Source: Rhodothermales bacterium
GTDB lineage: Bacteria > Bacteroidota > Rhodothermia > Rhodothermales > JABDKH01
Length of the DNA stretch: 43,629 nt
Assembly: GCA_013002165.1 (NCBI GenBank)
Contig: JABDKO010000238.1
Location: 1 to 43,629, forward strand
Direction: 5' to 3'
Shown piece by piece: positions 33,928 through 42,770 of the stretch; positions within the stretch are counted from its first letter, which is position 1, and the number at the start of each line of letters is the position of its first letter. Below the pieces are notes generated by a model that worked only from the letters and a program-made list of their open reading frames with translations, was not told the DNA's origin and searched no databases. A program made the translations under genes and the position numbers.

Positions 33928-34208
33928 AATACCTTGGTGTAGTTGAGATGGAAAGTGGGTGGCTCGGTGTATTGTCGCTCTTCGGCAATAGTATCGCAGA
34001 TATTTGGTCAGGTTAAAGCAACTGGAATGCGGTCTCATTCAGAATGCGTGACTTCTAGCTCCGCACGAACATCCTTCTGAGCCCTGATTGCATGCGGCTC
34101 GTCTCTGATAGTAGCAACGCAGGGTTGTATACCTACCCCGACGTATTTGCTTTACACCTGCAGATTCTTAGCTTCATCCCACTTCTACTAGACATTATCC
34201 GGTCCGCA

Positions 34209-35045
34209 ATGGTATTGACTTCAGATCAGGTTGCAGCCTACAAAAACATGGGAATCGTATTCGGTATTCCCGTGTTTAGTCGCGACGAAATGGATTCTCT
34301 TAATTCCGGTTTGAAGAATATCCTGGCCTTGCTTGACGAGGGCGAATCGAGCAAGGAGATTCGGGAGTGGCATGAATCCAGCAGGTTCCTGTTCGACCTG
34401 TGCATGGATGAGCGGATTCTGGACTGTGTCGAGCAGGTCCTTGGAGATAACTTCTATTTGTGGGCGTCGAACTTCTTCATCAAGGAGCCTCGGTCACCGG
34501 AGTCTGTAACCTGGCATCAGGATGCGTATTACTGGCCACTCGATCCCGTGGCATCGTGTACAGTCTGGCTGGCTTTCGACGACGTTGACAACGAGAACGG
34601 AGGGATGACATATTTGCCCGGATCCCACACGGCTGGTATCCTGGATCACAACCGTATCGACTCCGATGATTCGGTGCTTAGTCTGGAGTGTGATGTCTCC
34701 GGCTTTGACGTGGGCAGCGCCAAGGTAGTAGAGATGAAAGCCGGTAGCATTTCGATCCACGCCGATACGTTAGTTCACGGTTCGCCGGGTAATCCATCGG
34801 ACCGACGGCGAGCGGGACTTACTATGCGTTATTCTCCGACGACAGTTAAGTGTGATCTATCGATCAACCCGCACTTCAAGACATATATTGCCCGCGGCAT
34901 TGATAAGTATCAACACAATCCAGTCGGGAGCGTACCGCAAGAAAAATACGCCCGTCTTCGACGGCAACATGCCAGCATTGAAGAAGCAGGGGAGGACGCC
35001 GAGAACAAGAAGTGGAAGTCCGGGGCGCCGTCCGGTCGCACATGA
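34209..35045 (+). CDS. Phytanoyl-CoA dioxygenase (PhyH) family protein
   Basis: About 278 residues from ATG 34209; the frame is open to 34092 but the extra residues do not resemble family members. The non-haem Fe(II) triad is present: His103 and Asp105 in TWHQDAYYW, and His190 in TLVHGSPGN; the Arg needed for 2-oxoglutarate lies in RRRAGLTMRYSP. Other family features are NGGMTYLPGSH and SCTVWLAFDDVD. These enzymes hydroxylate or halogenate a range of substrates using 2-oxoglutarate and O2, so the substrate is open; bacterial members act on ectoine, phosphonates, lipids and more. Cytoplasmic. The gene diverges from the FG-GAP gene with 281 bp between and converges on nhaA with 6 bp between stops. 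Confidence 0.9.
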   Translation: MVLTSDQVAAYKNMGIVFGIPVFSRDEMDSLNSGLKNILALLDEGESSKEIREWHESSRFLFDLCMDERILDCVEQVLGDNFYLWASNFFIKEPRSPESVTWHQDAYYWPLDPVASCTVWLAFDDVDNENGGMTYLPGSHTAGILDHNRIDSDDSVLSLECDVSGFDVGSAKVVEMKAGSISIHADTLVHGSPGNPSDRRRAGLTMRYSPTTVKCDLSINPHFKTYIARGIDKYQHNPVGSVPQEKYARLRRQHASIEEAGEDAENKKWKSGAPSGRT

Positions 35046-35051
35046 GCGTGA

Positions 35052-36245
35052 CTATGCCACCTCGACGTCTTTCTTGAGGGTACGATTGAGGAAGAAGTAG
35101 CCTACCAGTCCCGATGCAAGCGAGCCAAGAATAATTCCTACTCGTTCGTCGAAGAGTAAATCTACACCTGTCTGCTCAAACGCCAGCGAACCGATGAAGA
35201 GGCTCATCGTGAAGCCTATTCCCGAAAGAGCAGCAATGCCGTACAAGACGCTCCAGTTCATGCCCTGCGGTAGAGATCCGATCTTCAACTTGATCGCAAG
35301 CCAGCAGAATCCGAATACACCAATCTGTTTACCGGCAAATAACCCGAGGGCAACGCCCAGCGTCACGCCATGGAAAATTTGTTCGCTGTTGATGCCGCCG
35401 AGATTTATGCCAGCGTTGGCAAAAGCGAAAATGGGCAGGATTACGAAAGCCACGACAGTGTGCAAATCGTGCTCCATTGATTTCAATGGAGAAGTACCAG
35501 GCTTCTTTTTCGAGTTAAGAGGAATAAAGAATGCGAGCAGGACACCAGCCAGTGTCGCGTGGACTCCAGACTTCAGCATCGACACCCACATGATCACGCC
35601 GACAAATATGTAAAGACTTTTTGCCTCAACATTGAATCTGTTAAAGAGGTACAGAACCACCGTCGATACGGCCACCAGGATCAATGCGATCATTGAGATC
35701 TTCGACGTATAAAAGAGCGCGATAATCAAAATCGCACCGATATCATCAAAGATTGCAAGTGACGTTAGAAAAACTTTGGCGGATAGTGGGACCCGCGATC
35801 CGAGCAGCGAGAGGATACCGAGCGCAAATGCAATGTCAGTCGCTGCGGGGATTGCCCAGCCGCTGAGCGCCGTGTCGTCACCCCAGTTGAATGCAACATA
35901 AATGAGAGCCGGTATGACCATTCCTCCAAGGGCTGCAATGCCTGGCATGATGACATTCTTTTTATCGGCCAGCTCACCTTCGATTAGTTCACGCTTCAAT
36001 TCGAGGCCAATCAGGAAGAAGAAAATTGCCATCAGACCGTCGTTGATCCAGAGAAGCAACGGCTTTGCAATTTCAAGCCCACCGATCCGGAGTTCAACCG
36101 GAGTTTCCAGCAAAAGATTGTAGACACGCTCAAGTGGGGTATTCGCGAGGACGACCGCGATTACCGCCGCGATCATCAGAAGAATACCTCCGGCGGACTC
36201 GAGCTTAAAAAAGCCGCTGATGAATGAACTTTCTGTCTGCTTCAT
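35052..36245 (-). CDS. nhaA: Na+/H+ antiporter NhaA
   Basis: About 397 residues from ATG 36243-36245 (a TTG two codons upstream, at 36249-36251, is the alternative). It has twelve membrane segments and all marks of NhaA: FFKLESAGGILLMIAAV, NDGLMAIFFFLIGLELKREL, PAATDIAFALGILSLLG with the ion-binding Asp of helix IV, and SLAIFDDIGAILIIALFY with the two Asp residues of helix V. NhaA exchanges two protons for one sodium and expels Na+ at alkaline pH. Its presence beside a CPA-type antiporter in the same window fits a saline, slightly alkaline habitat. About 277 bp without an ORF separates it from the M1 peptidase gene upstream, which probably holds its promoter. Confidence 0.97.
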   Translation of the reverse strand: MKQTESSFISGFFKLESAGGILLMIAAVIAVVLANTPLERVYNLLLETPVELRIGGLEIAKPLLLWINDGLMAIFFFLIGLELKRELIEGELADKKNVIMPGIAALGGMVIPALIYVAFNWGDDTALSGWAIPAATDIAFALGILSLLGSRVPLSAKVFLTSLAIFDDIGAILIIALFYTSKISMIALILVAVSTVVLYLFNRFNVEAKSLYIFVGVIMWVSMLKSGVHATLAGVLLAFFIPLNSKKKPGTSPLKSMEHDLHTVVAFVILPIFAFANAGINLGGINSEQIFHGVTLGVALGLFAGKQIGVFGFCWLAIKLKIGSLPQGMNWSVLYGIAALSGIGFTMSLFIGSLAFEQTGVDLLFDERVGIILGSLASGLVGYFFLNRTLKKDVEVA

Positions 36246-36522
36246 AATCAATTGGGTTTACCGGACAGTGATGTCAGACGCAACAAAACTACACAACTCT
36301 GCCTGATCAACGAATAAACAGGGAAGGATGGATGACCAAACCGCCGCGGCCATTAAATGCTAAATCGAGCTGATAAAATACAAGTATATGATCGATATGA
36401 AATACGCTCAGGTTGAAACTGCCGTTAAATCGGACTAATATGCCCTGTATGATCGATTATCCGGAGTCTGGATGTGAAACACCCGTACGTCAGGTGCAAA
36501 CCCCCGGCAAGACGGAAACTCG

Positions 36523-38166
36523 CTACGGAGTATTTTCGACAAATCGACTCTCCATCAGCAGCCATTTCTCAGGGTCGAGGATGACTTTTGTCGGACGTGA
36601 TTGAACTGGAATCCTGAGGGTAGCTGCTGTGCTTCCAAGTTGAGCGGACTCAATACGTGGAGTTGTGGTATTCTCTGAAAAGATTCCAATTTCGATTGGC
36701 ATGCTAAATACGCTGCCGTCTGTCTGAACCTGATCCAGTTCTATAACGATTTCCTCGGCCGACTCATTGTAATGCCAGCTACCCTCGACCGACAGGTGAC
36801 CCGGTCGATACAGCCATTGCCGGAAAAACGTGTCGAGATCCTGGCCGGAGGCTTCTTCCATGTGCCGCTGAAAGTCAGATGTAGTCGCATTCAGATCTCT
36901 GAACTCCTGGTAATATGACTGTATTCCGGACCAGAAAGAATCGTCGCCGACAACGTATCTCAGCATATGCAGCACCCAGCTGCCTTTTTGATATGTTTGA
37001 GACGTAGTTACCTGCGACATATCCGATAAGTTGTTGTGTACCAGCACATAATCAGGTCTGGAATCATAAAACGACTTAACTCTTCGATAGCTGCTTTCGA
37101 GGCCGTCCACAAATGCATCGCGTCCATAGGCATGCTCGATAAACAGGAGCGTAAAGTAGGTGGCGAAGCCCTCGCTGAGCCAGACATCGTCCCAGTCATA
37201 CTCGGTGACGGCATTACCGAACCATTGATGGGCGACCTCGTGGATAATGACGTTTCGCCACCGTTCTGATCGGTCTCCGGTCACGGAAGCATCGCCATAG
37301 AAGATCGCTGTCGCTGCCTCCATGCCTCCTCCAACACTATTCGACTGGACGTTGGCTAGCTTTTCGTACGAATACGGTCCGACCATCATGGAGTAGAATT
37401 GCATTGCAGCTTTTGTCGGCACTGCAAAATCATAGAAACCGTTGTCCCGGTCCTGATGATATACCCATGTTTGAATGGACTTGCCTTCAAAGCTGTCCAC
37501 GTAGTCTACCGCGAATCGTGCCACACCGATTGCGTATAGCCAGGTAGCGATCGGTACAGATTGCCTCCAGTGTGTACGACGAAATCCGTCCTGAAGATCT
37601 GTCTCCTCAACGAGCAGTCCGTTGGAAATCACCTGGTAGTGAACCGGTGCGTCGACCACAAACTCACAAGTTGCCTTGTCGTACGGATGATCTATTGTGG
37701 GCAGCCAGTTTCTGGCTTTGTTTGGCCAGTTGTCGGAAAAGAAAGTTCTGTCTCCGTGTTTGTTAGGGCCAATTATCAACCCGGTCGCAGGAATACCTGA
37801 GTACACGATCGAAACAGAGATTCGCTCACCCGGGGATGATTCCGAGGCAAGACTAATAAGCAGTGCATCTGCTTCATGGGTATACGAAACGTCACTGCCA
37901 TCAACCATTACTGCTGAGACATGCATTCCGGTGTCCGTTTCCTCAGACCTGCTCGTCAAATCAAGTCGAAGCTGCTGTATACCGGGGAGCTTGAATCGGA
38001 TGTCAATTGTCGCATGCCCTGATATCACGTCGGACTGGTCCGACAGCGAGAGCTGAAAGGCATAGTTCAGCGCATCGACTCCGGGGTTTTTCGGATAATC
38101 ATCTGTCGCGGCTGCGGCATTCAATAGTACGAGAAGAGACAACAGAAAGAATGAAGCCAGGCGCAT
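36523..38166 (-). CDS. Exported M1-family metalloaminopeptidase
   Basis: About 547 residues from ATG 38164-38166, giving a signal peptide (LASFFLLSLLVLLNAAAA). The N-terminal half is the beta-saddle domain of M1 peptidases (YAFQLSLSDQSDVISGHATI, and the site motif GGGMEAATAIFYG in place of the usual G-x-M-E-N). The zinc motif is HEVAH at residues 309-313 with the third ligand Glu332 in WLSEGFATYF. QTYQKGSWVLHMLRYVVG holds the catalytic Tyr. It removes N-terminal residues from peptides in the periplasm or outside. The C-terminal domain is shorter than in aminopeptidase N, as in the shorter M1 proteins of Bacteroidota. It diverges from the GH36-like gene with 230 bp between starts. Confidence 0.93.
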   Translation of the reverse strand: MRLASFFLLSLLVLLNAAAATDDYPKNPGVDALNYAFQLSLSDQSDVISGHATIDIRFKLPGIQQLRLDLTSRSEETDTGMHVSAVMVDGSDVSYTHEADALLISLASESSPGERISVSIVYSGIPATGLIIGPNKHGDRTFFSDNWPNKARNWLPTIDHPYDKATCEFVVDAPVHYQVISNGLLVEETDLQDGFRRTHWRQSVPIATWLYAIGVARFAVDYVDSFEGKSIQTWVYHQDRDNGFYDFAVPTKAAMQFYSMMVGPYSYEKLANVQSNSVGGGMEAATAIFYGDASVTGDRSERWRNVIIHEVAHQWFGNAVTEYDWDDVWLSEGFATYFTLLFIEHAYGRDAFVDGLESSYRRVKSFYDSRPDYVLVHNNLSDMSQVTTSQTYQKGSWVLHMLRYVVGDDSFWSGIQSYYQEFRDLNATTSDFQRHMEEASGQDLDTFFRQWLYRPGHLSVEGSWHYNESAEEIVIELDQVQTDGSVFSMPIEIGIFSENTTTPRIESAQLGSTAATLRIPVQSRPTKVILDPEKWLLMESRFVENTP

Positions 38167-38202
38167 CGAACGACAGGGATTGAATAAACATGCTAGTGAG
38201 CC

Positions 38203-38236
38203 CCGGTGAAACCATATGGACATGGTCTCACTCCGG
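38203..38236. promoter_or_regulatory. Imperfect palindrome between peptidase and GH36-like gene
   Basis: Arms 38203-38215 and 38222-38236 are complementary, CCGG plus TGA on the left against TCA plus CCGG on the right and ACCAT against ATGGT at the centre, with one mismatch and a 2-base bulge; the loop is 6 bp. It lies 37 bp before the M1 peptidase start, in the divergent promoter region. It may be a binding site for a shared regulator. Confidence 0.4.
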
Positions 38237-38396
38237 TATGACCAAAGGTGTCAGAGCGTCAATATATGAAAATGCCTGGCGATGCTATACTAGCACTGGC
38301 TCTGCTCGACATGGCAAACTGAAGAATGTTCACGATCCATCCCGAATAAGATCCCGGTCATTATCTTGCGGTACCAATAGGATAAAACCACGACTG

Positions 38397-40253
38397 ATGA
38401 TGGCTCGACGTCTGCTCGCACTCTTAGTACAGGTAACCGCAACTCTGCTCATATTGCCTGGTGCAATGGCTCAGGATGGCAGGTCTATCGAAATCTCGGG
38501 CTATCAGGTCATGGTTGAGGGCGACATTGAGCCGTTCAGATTGGACGTGGCTGTCGACAGTACATCTGCCGGGCTTGCAGAACTTGTTGTCCGTCTCTCA
38601 GCCGACAACCCGGCGACGCCTCCGTCGTTCGGGGTATCGTGGTCGATGCCGTCCGTGAATATCGCAGGCCATTGGACAACGAGGGCATACTTCAACAAGA
38701 CCATCAGTCCCGATTGGTATCCTTCGCGCGTAGAGTCGCAGCTGGCTCGTGACTCGCCTGTCATTTCGTTGTTCGGCTCGGACGATGCAAACCGCCTTAC
38801 GTTTGCCGTCTCAGATGCCCTGAACCCTGTGACGTTGACGACGGCTATCCGGGAAGAAGATGGTCGCATCTACAACTCCGTTCGTTTCTTCGAGCAACGA
38901 CAATCGGCCAGGACCGACTACGAGGTACGGATCCGGTTCGATACCAGAGAACGACGCTACGATGCGGCGCTGGCTGATGTCGCCGAATGGTGGTCGCAGA
39001 TGGAGGAATATGAGCCATCGCCGGTGCCGACTGTTGCGCTGCAGCCGATGTATTCGACATGGTACTCGTACCATCAGAGCGTGGACTACAAACCGCTCAT
39101 CGCCGAGGTGAAGCTGGCGGCGGAAGCAGGATTCAAAGCAATTATCATAGACGACGGATGGCAGACACTGGACAGCAAGCGCGGATATGCCTTCACCGGT
39201 GACTGGCAGCCCGACCGAATTCCGAACATGGCCGAATTTGTTGATGAGGTTCATCAATACGGGCTCGATGTGCTTCTCTGGTATGCTCTTCCGCTTGTTG
39301 GAGAAAAGTCAGCAGTCTATGAACAGTTCAAGGGTAAGTACTTGAGATATTGGGACGGTCAGGGCGCCTATGAGCTCGATCCGAGATATCCAGAGGTACG
39401 AGAGTATCTGATCGATCTGCTATCTCGTGCTGTTACAGATTGGAATGTTGACGGATTCAAACTCGATTTTCTGGGCAGATTCGTTGCAAATTCTGAAACG
39501 GATCTTACGGCTGATGATGGCCGCGATTATGCGTCGGTCAGCGACGCAACTGACCGGCTGATGACAGATATAATGGCGGCTCTCAGAACGTTGCGAAGTG
39601 ATGTCATGATTGAGTTCAGGCAACCGTATATCGGGCCGCTCATGAGGAAATATGGCAATATGTTTCGAGCCGGGGATGCGCCAAACTCACTTGCAGCAAA
39701 TCGTGTACGTGTTGTCGACCTGCGGCTCTTGTCTGGAAACACTGCAGTTCACTCGGACATGCTCATGTGGCATCCGGAGGAGCCGTTGGAAAAGGCCGCA
39801 CTGCATGTTTTGAATATTCTGTTTTCCGTGCCCCAAATTTCCGTCCGGTTCGCCGAGATACCTGCGAGTCATAAGCAGATGCTACTGCACTACCTCGACT
39901 ACTGGCGAGAAAACAGGTCCACATTGATGTCGGGCGACTTCAAAGCAATGACACCGCTTCACAACTATCCTCTTGTTGCCGGTCGCAGCGAATCAAAATC
40001 GATAACGGCGATCTTCTCGGAAATTGTGGTGGACCTCAGCGATCTGGAGGAAAGACCATCGGCAGACATCCTGAATGCCAAGTCGAGTACCCGTGTGGTA
40101 GTTGCACTACCTCCGGGAAGTCACAGATTGTCTTTTCAGGTATTTGACGCGGTGGGTAATCAGGTACAGTCGGACACATTTGAGGGCGATACGACAGCGG
40201 TCTTCAGCGTCCCGGCGTCGGGCCTCCTGAAAATACAGCGGCAATCAGACTAG
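38397..40253 (+). CDS. Exported alpha-galactosidase-like glycoside hydrolase (clan GH-D, GH36-like)
   Basis: About 618 residues. The frame is open from 38190, but two adjacent ATG codons at 38397 and 38400 give a signal peptide (MARRLLALLVQVTATLLILP, cleavage near AMAQ). An N-terminal beta-sandwich (residues about 30-220) is followed by a TIM barrel: VALQPMYSTWYSYHQS, EAGFKAIIIDDGWQTL, QYGLDVLLWYALPLVG and GFKLDFLGRF. Asp357 in KLD is the position of the clan GH-D nucleophile, and VMIEFRQPYIGP and FRAGDAPNSLAANR contain the region of the acid/base. A small C-terminal beta domain closes it. Activity on alpha-galactosides or related sugars is likely; raffinose-synthase-like members exist. It is periplasmic or secreted and adjoins a convergent SDR gene after 120 bp. 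Confidence 0.87.
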   Translation: MMARRLLALLVQVTATLLILPGAMAQDGRSIEISGYQVMVEGDIEPFRLDVAVDSTSAGLAELVVRLSADNPATPPSFGVSWSMPSVNIAGHWTTRAYFNKTISPDWYPSRVESQLARDSPVISLFGSDDANRLTFAVSDALNPVTLTTAIREEDGRIYNSVRFFEQRQSARTDYEVRIRFDTRERRYDAALADVAEWWSQMEEYEPSPVPTVALQPMYSTWYSYHQSVDYKPLIAEVKLAAEAGFKAIIIDDGWQTLDSKRGYAFTGDWQPDRIPNMAEFVDEVHQYGLDVLLWYALPLVGEKSAVYEQFKGKYLRYWDGQGAYELDPRYPEVREYLIDLLSRAVTDWNVDGFKLDFLGRFVANSETDLTADDGRDYASVSDATDRLMTDIMAALRTLRSDVMIEFRQPYIGPLMRKYGNMFRAGDAPNSLAANRVRVVDLRLLSGNTAVHSDMLMWHPEEPLEKAALHVLNILFSVPQISVRFAEIPASHKQMLLHYLDYWRENRSTLMSGDFKAMTPLHNYPLVAGRSESKSITAIFSEIVVDLSDLEERPSADILNAKSSTRVVVALPPGSHRLSFQVFDAVGNQVQSDTFEGDTTAVFSVPASGLLKIQRQSD

Positions 40254-40373
40254 GTCAGAATTCGCAGGATTAACCAGCGTGACGGGCGTGCTAGACGAGT
40301 TCGGCTTCGCTTAGCGATAATCCAGTCGATGAGCACGAGACCGGCACGTATACGTCTTGGCATTTGCGTGACC

Positions 40374-41087
40374 CTAGACTGACCGCGTCAGGCCGCCGTC
40401 GACTCGAATGTTCTGCCCGGTGATATATGCTGCTGCATCGCTTACGAGGAAAGTAGCCGTACGCGCGATCTCTGAAACGGTAGCGTAGCGGCCAAGCGGG
40501 ATCCGGTCGCGGAACCGGTCGACCTCTGGCAAGCTGTCCACAAATCCGGGTAGCAGGTTATTCATGCGGATGTTTTGAGGCGCGTATTCGTCGGCATAGA
40601 GCTTCGTGAACGAAGCAAGTGCGCTCCGCATGACGCCTGATGTGGGGAACGGCTGCTCGGGTTCAAACGTGGCGTAGGTTGAGATATTTAGAATAGACCC
40701 ACCACCGCCGCGAACCATGACTGGTGTGACGATCCGGGCCATGCGAACAACATTCAGGAAATAGACATCCATCGCCTGCTTCCAGTCTTCATCAGTAATA
40801 TCGAGGATCGGTCCTTTCGGGCCGTGTCCCGCACTGTTGACTACGACGTCGATTCGCCCAAACGCAGTCAGTGTTTTCTCTACCAACCGTTCGAGGTCAT
40901 CGACTGACTGGTTGGAACCGGTCACTCCAATGCCACCAAGTTCCTGTGCAAGTTTCTCGCCTCGTCCGGATGACGAGAGGATCGAGACTGTGTAGCCAGT
41001 TCCGGCCAACTCGCGTGCAATTCCTGCGCCCATGCCGCTGCCGGCTGCGGTAATTATTGCGACACGGGTTTTGTTTTCTTCTTCCAT
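40374..41087 (-). CDS. Short-chain dehydrogenase/reductase with altered active site
   Basis: About 237 residues from ATG 41085-41087 (TTG at 41094-41096 is possible). Rossmann-fold motifs are intact: TAAGSGMGAGIARELAG as the nucleotide loop, DVVVNSAGHGP as the NAG motif, LNISTYATFEP with the conserved Ser, and NNLLPGFVDS and ITGQNIRVDGGLTRSV near the C-terminus. The segment where the catalytic Y-x-x-x-K should be reads SGVMRSALASF, so Tyr is replaced by Ser and Lys by Arg. If the alignment is right, classical SDR catalysis is lost or changed. It could be a divergent reductase with an altered mechanism or a ligand-binding protein. It converges on the GH36-like gene and follows the VOC gene by 24 bp on the same strand. 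Confidence 0.88.
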   Translation of the reverse strand: MEEENKTRVAIITAAGSGMGAGIARELAGTGYTVSILSSSGRGEKLAQELGGIGVTGSNQSVDDLERLVEKTLTAFGRIDVVVNSAGHGPKGPILDITDEDWKQAMDVYFLNVVRMARIVTPVMVRGGGGSILNISTYATFEPEQPFPTSGVMRSALASFTKLYADEYAPQNIRMNNLLPGFVDSLPEVDRFRDRIPLGRYATVSEIARTATFLVSDAAAYITGQNIRVDGGLTRSV

Positions 41088-41111
41088 GGTTTTCAAATTC
41101 TTGAACGCAAT

Positions 41112-41765
41112 CTAGGAAATAGTAACCGTGCCATCCGCAGTTTCTATGGTGGCGCTAATCAGGATTCTTCCTTCGCCTACGGTGAGGTTGGAGCCCAGTA
41201 CGTCCAGCGCTTGAGTAGCGGTGGCCGGCGTCGGATGGAACAGCATAAGATCCCTTAGCCTTCCAGCGACCGGGCTAGTCGCTGCAGGATGTGGTGTTTC
41301 TCCCCAGTCAATCAGGAATGGCACTATTCCGTCGAATGGCAGGGCATGAGGGTCAGTCAATGTCCACTTCAGAGCAGGACCATGATCGACCTTCCTGACA
41401 CCTGACTCCGTCCGGCCAATAGGTATTCCTGCAGAGACCGCGCGCGTATGAACGTTTTCAATATCTCCCGTCCGCATAGCCCATGTGACGATGTACGGCT
41501 GGTCGCGAAGGTGCTCTTCGAAAAGCCTCCCGTTCTTTGGCGTATCTGCTTCCGGATCCGGAGCGATTATCTCCAGGTATGTTGAAGGGCCGATTGAAAC
41601 CAACGCATTGTGAGTACCCCAGTCAGGGTGTTTACCACCCTCGGCAGGTATAATGCCCAGCCGACTCTGGATATAGTCAGAACCCTCTTGCAGGTCCCTG
41701 GCCAGCAATACGATGTGGTCAATCTCAGACAAACTAAATATCCTTCGCGACGAGTTGAATACCAT
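41112..41765 (-). CDS. VOC/glyoxalase-like domain protein
   Basis: About 217 residues from ATG 41763-41765; the family N-terminus SEIDHIVLLARDL would also fit a TTG start at 41733-41735, and ATG at 41801 is less likely. DHIVLLARDLQEGSDYIQSRLG, with a possible metal-binding His, and STYLEIIAPDPEAD with a Glu, match the first half of vicinal-oxygen-chelate folds; the length and the second half (PALKWTLTDPHALPFDGIVPFLI) fit the Glyoxalase_3 type (PF13468). The substrate and metal dependence are unknown. It is 24 bp upstream of the SDR gene on the same strand, so probably co-transcribed, and diverges from the amidohydrolase pair. Confidence 0.85.
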   Translation of the reverse strand: MVFNSSRRIFSLSEIDHIVLLARDLQEGSDYIQSRLGIIPAEGGKHPDWGTHNALVSIGPSTYLEIIAPDPEADTPKNGRLFEEHLRDQPYIVTWAMRTGDIENVHTRAVSAGIPIGRTESGVRKVDHGPALKWTLTDPHALPFDGIVPFLIDWGETPHPAATSPVAGRLRDLMLFHPTPATATQALDVLGSNLTVGEGRILISATIETADGTVTIS

Positions 41766-41923
41766 ACGACCGCGGAAGATACAACTTGCTGAACCATACA
41801 AACTTGAACTCTGCTATAATGACTCTGGTGTATCGTTAAACACAATATTGCCTGTTCAAACAATCAATCGACGTTTTGCATCAGGTATGAGTATCTTCCC
41901 GAAGCCGATTCATCGTGGATCCA

Positions 41924-41955
41924 GCAAATTGTCTACTTACTCTGGCAAATTGTCT
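41924..41955. promoter_or_regulatory. Tandem 11-bp direct repeat before the amidohydrolase operon
   Basis: GCAAATTGTCT occurs twice, at 41924-41934 and 41945-41955, exactly 21 bp apart, that is two helical turns, in the 234-bp divergent region. The second copy ends 44 bp before the TTG start of the amidohydrolase gene. Such phasing is typical of an activator or response-regulator dimer site. No cognate regulator is in the window. A TATAAT at 41815-41820 lies further upstream without a recognisable -35. Confidence 0.55.
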
Positions 41956-41999
41956 GAGGTCAGGCAACGCCAGTACAGGTATCACCAGACAGATTCAGA

Positions 42000-42770
42000 T
42001 TGAAGATATTTGACGTTCATACACATCCAACTTTCGAAGCCGGGAGGACAGATTATGATGGCGTCAACGAAGTCGTCACGTATGCCTCAACACTGGGTGT
42101 CGAAGGAATGGTCGTCCTCGGAGACGTGCTGCTGTACGGACGCACTCCGAGTGTGAAAGACGTACAGGCAATCAATTCGAAGACTGCTGAACTGGCCGAA
42201 TGGTTTCCAGACTACCTGCACGGATTCTGCTTTTTGAATCCATTGCTGGGAGAGTCGTTCGTTGTCGACGAAACGGAACGGTGCATCTCCCAGCTCGGTT
42301 TCAAGGGGATAAAACTTGAGATATGTAACAATGCCAGGGATGATGTGATGGGTCCCGTCATGGAGCAGGCGAGGAAGCTCAACGTACCCGTGCTTCAGCA
42401 TACAGCCGACCAGACCATCATTCAGGAACGAGAGTTTCACACCGACCCTGCAGACACAGCCTGGCTGGGCCGCCAGCATCCGGATGTCGATATCATCATG
42501 GCGCACCTGACCGCGTGCGGCAAGCGGGGGGTGATGGAGATAGCAGACGTACCAAATGTTCGCCTGGACACCTCTGCGTTCCAGCCAGTTTCGGGTCTGG
42601 TCGAATTTGCGGTCATGCACCTCGGAGCCGATCGGGTAATTTATGGCTCGGACCTGCTCATCCGTGACCTGCCGACACAGATTGGCCGCGTAAAACACGC
42701 CCGAATCGACGACGCAGACAAGCAGAAGATTTTCTTTGACAACGCAGTCAGCCTGCTGTTCGACAGATGA
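42000..42770 (+). CDS. Amidohydrolase-superfamily metal-dependent hydrolase (TatD-like TIM barrel)
   Basis: A 256-residue protein, start TTG 42000, which begins at once with the metal motif KIFDVHTHPTF (His7, His9). Further expected residues are seen: VLQHTADQT with a His, IIMAHLTACG with a His, and VIYGSDLLIRD with the catalytic Asp; a Lys in GFKGIKLEICN may be the carbamylated or binding residue. The protein should be a metal-dependent hydrolase acting on a C-N, P-O or C-C bond (amidohydrolase_2 type); the substrate is unknown. Cytoplasmic. Its TGA overlaps the ATG of the next gene (ATGA), so the pair is translationally coupled and probably forms a complex. The 11-bp repeats upstream may regulate it. 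Confidence 0.9.
   Translation: MKIFDVHTHPTFEAGRTDYDGVNEVVTYASTLGVEGMVVLGDVLLYGRTPSVKDVQAINSKTAELAEWFPDYLHGFCFLNPLLGESFVVDETERCISQLGFKGIKLEICNNARDDVMGPVMEQARKLNVPVLQHTADQTIIQEREFHTDPADTAWLGRQHPDVDIIMAHLTACGKRGVMEIADVPNVRLDTSAFQPVSGLVEFAVMHLGADRVIYGSDLLIRDLPTQIGRVKHARIDDADKQKIFFDNAVSLLFDR

Noticed and set aside
34092-34208. 39-residue extension of the PhyH protein and, on the other strand, 37 codons before the FG-GAP lipoprotein (33928-34038)
   Set aside because: The family N-terminus and the lipoprotein signal peptide fit the internal ATG codons.
38190-38396. N-terminal extension of 69 residues for the GH36-like enzyme
   Set aside because: It would bury a clear signal peptide at residue 70 and overlap the promoter-region dyad; ATG 38397 is preferred.
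41815-41820. TATAAT as a promoter -10 for the amidohydrolase operon
   Set aside because: There is no acceptable -35 at 16-18 bp and it lies about 180 bp from the start; Bacteroidota-type promoters also differ from this consensus.
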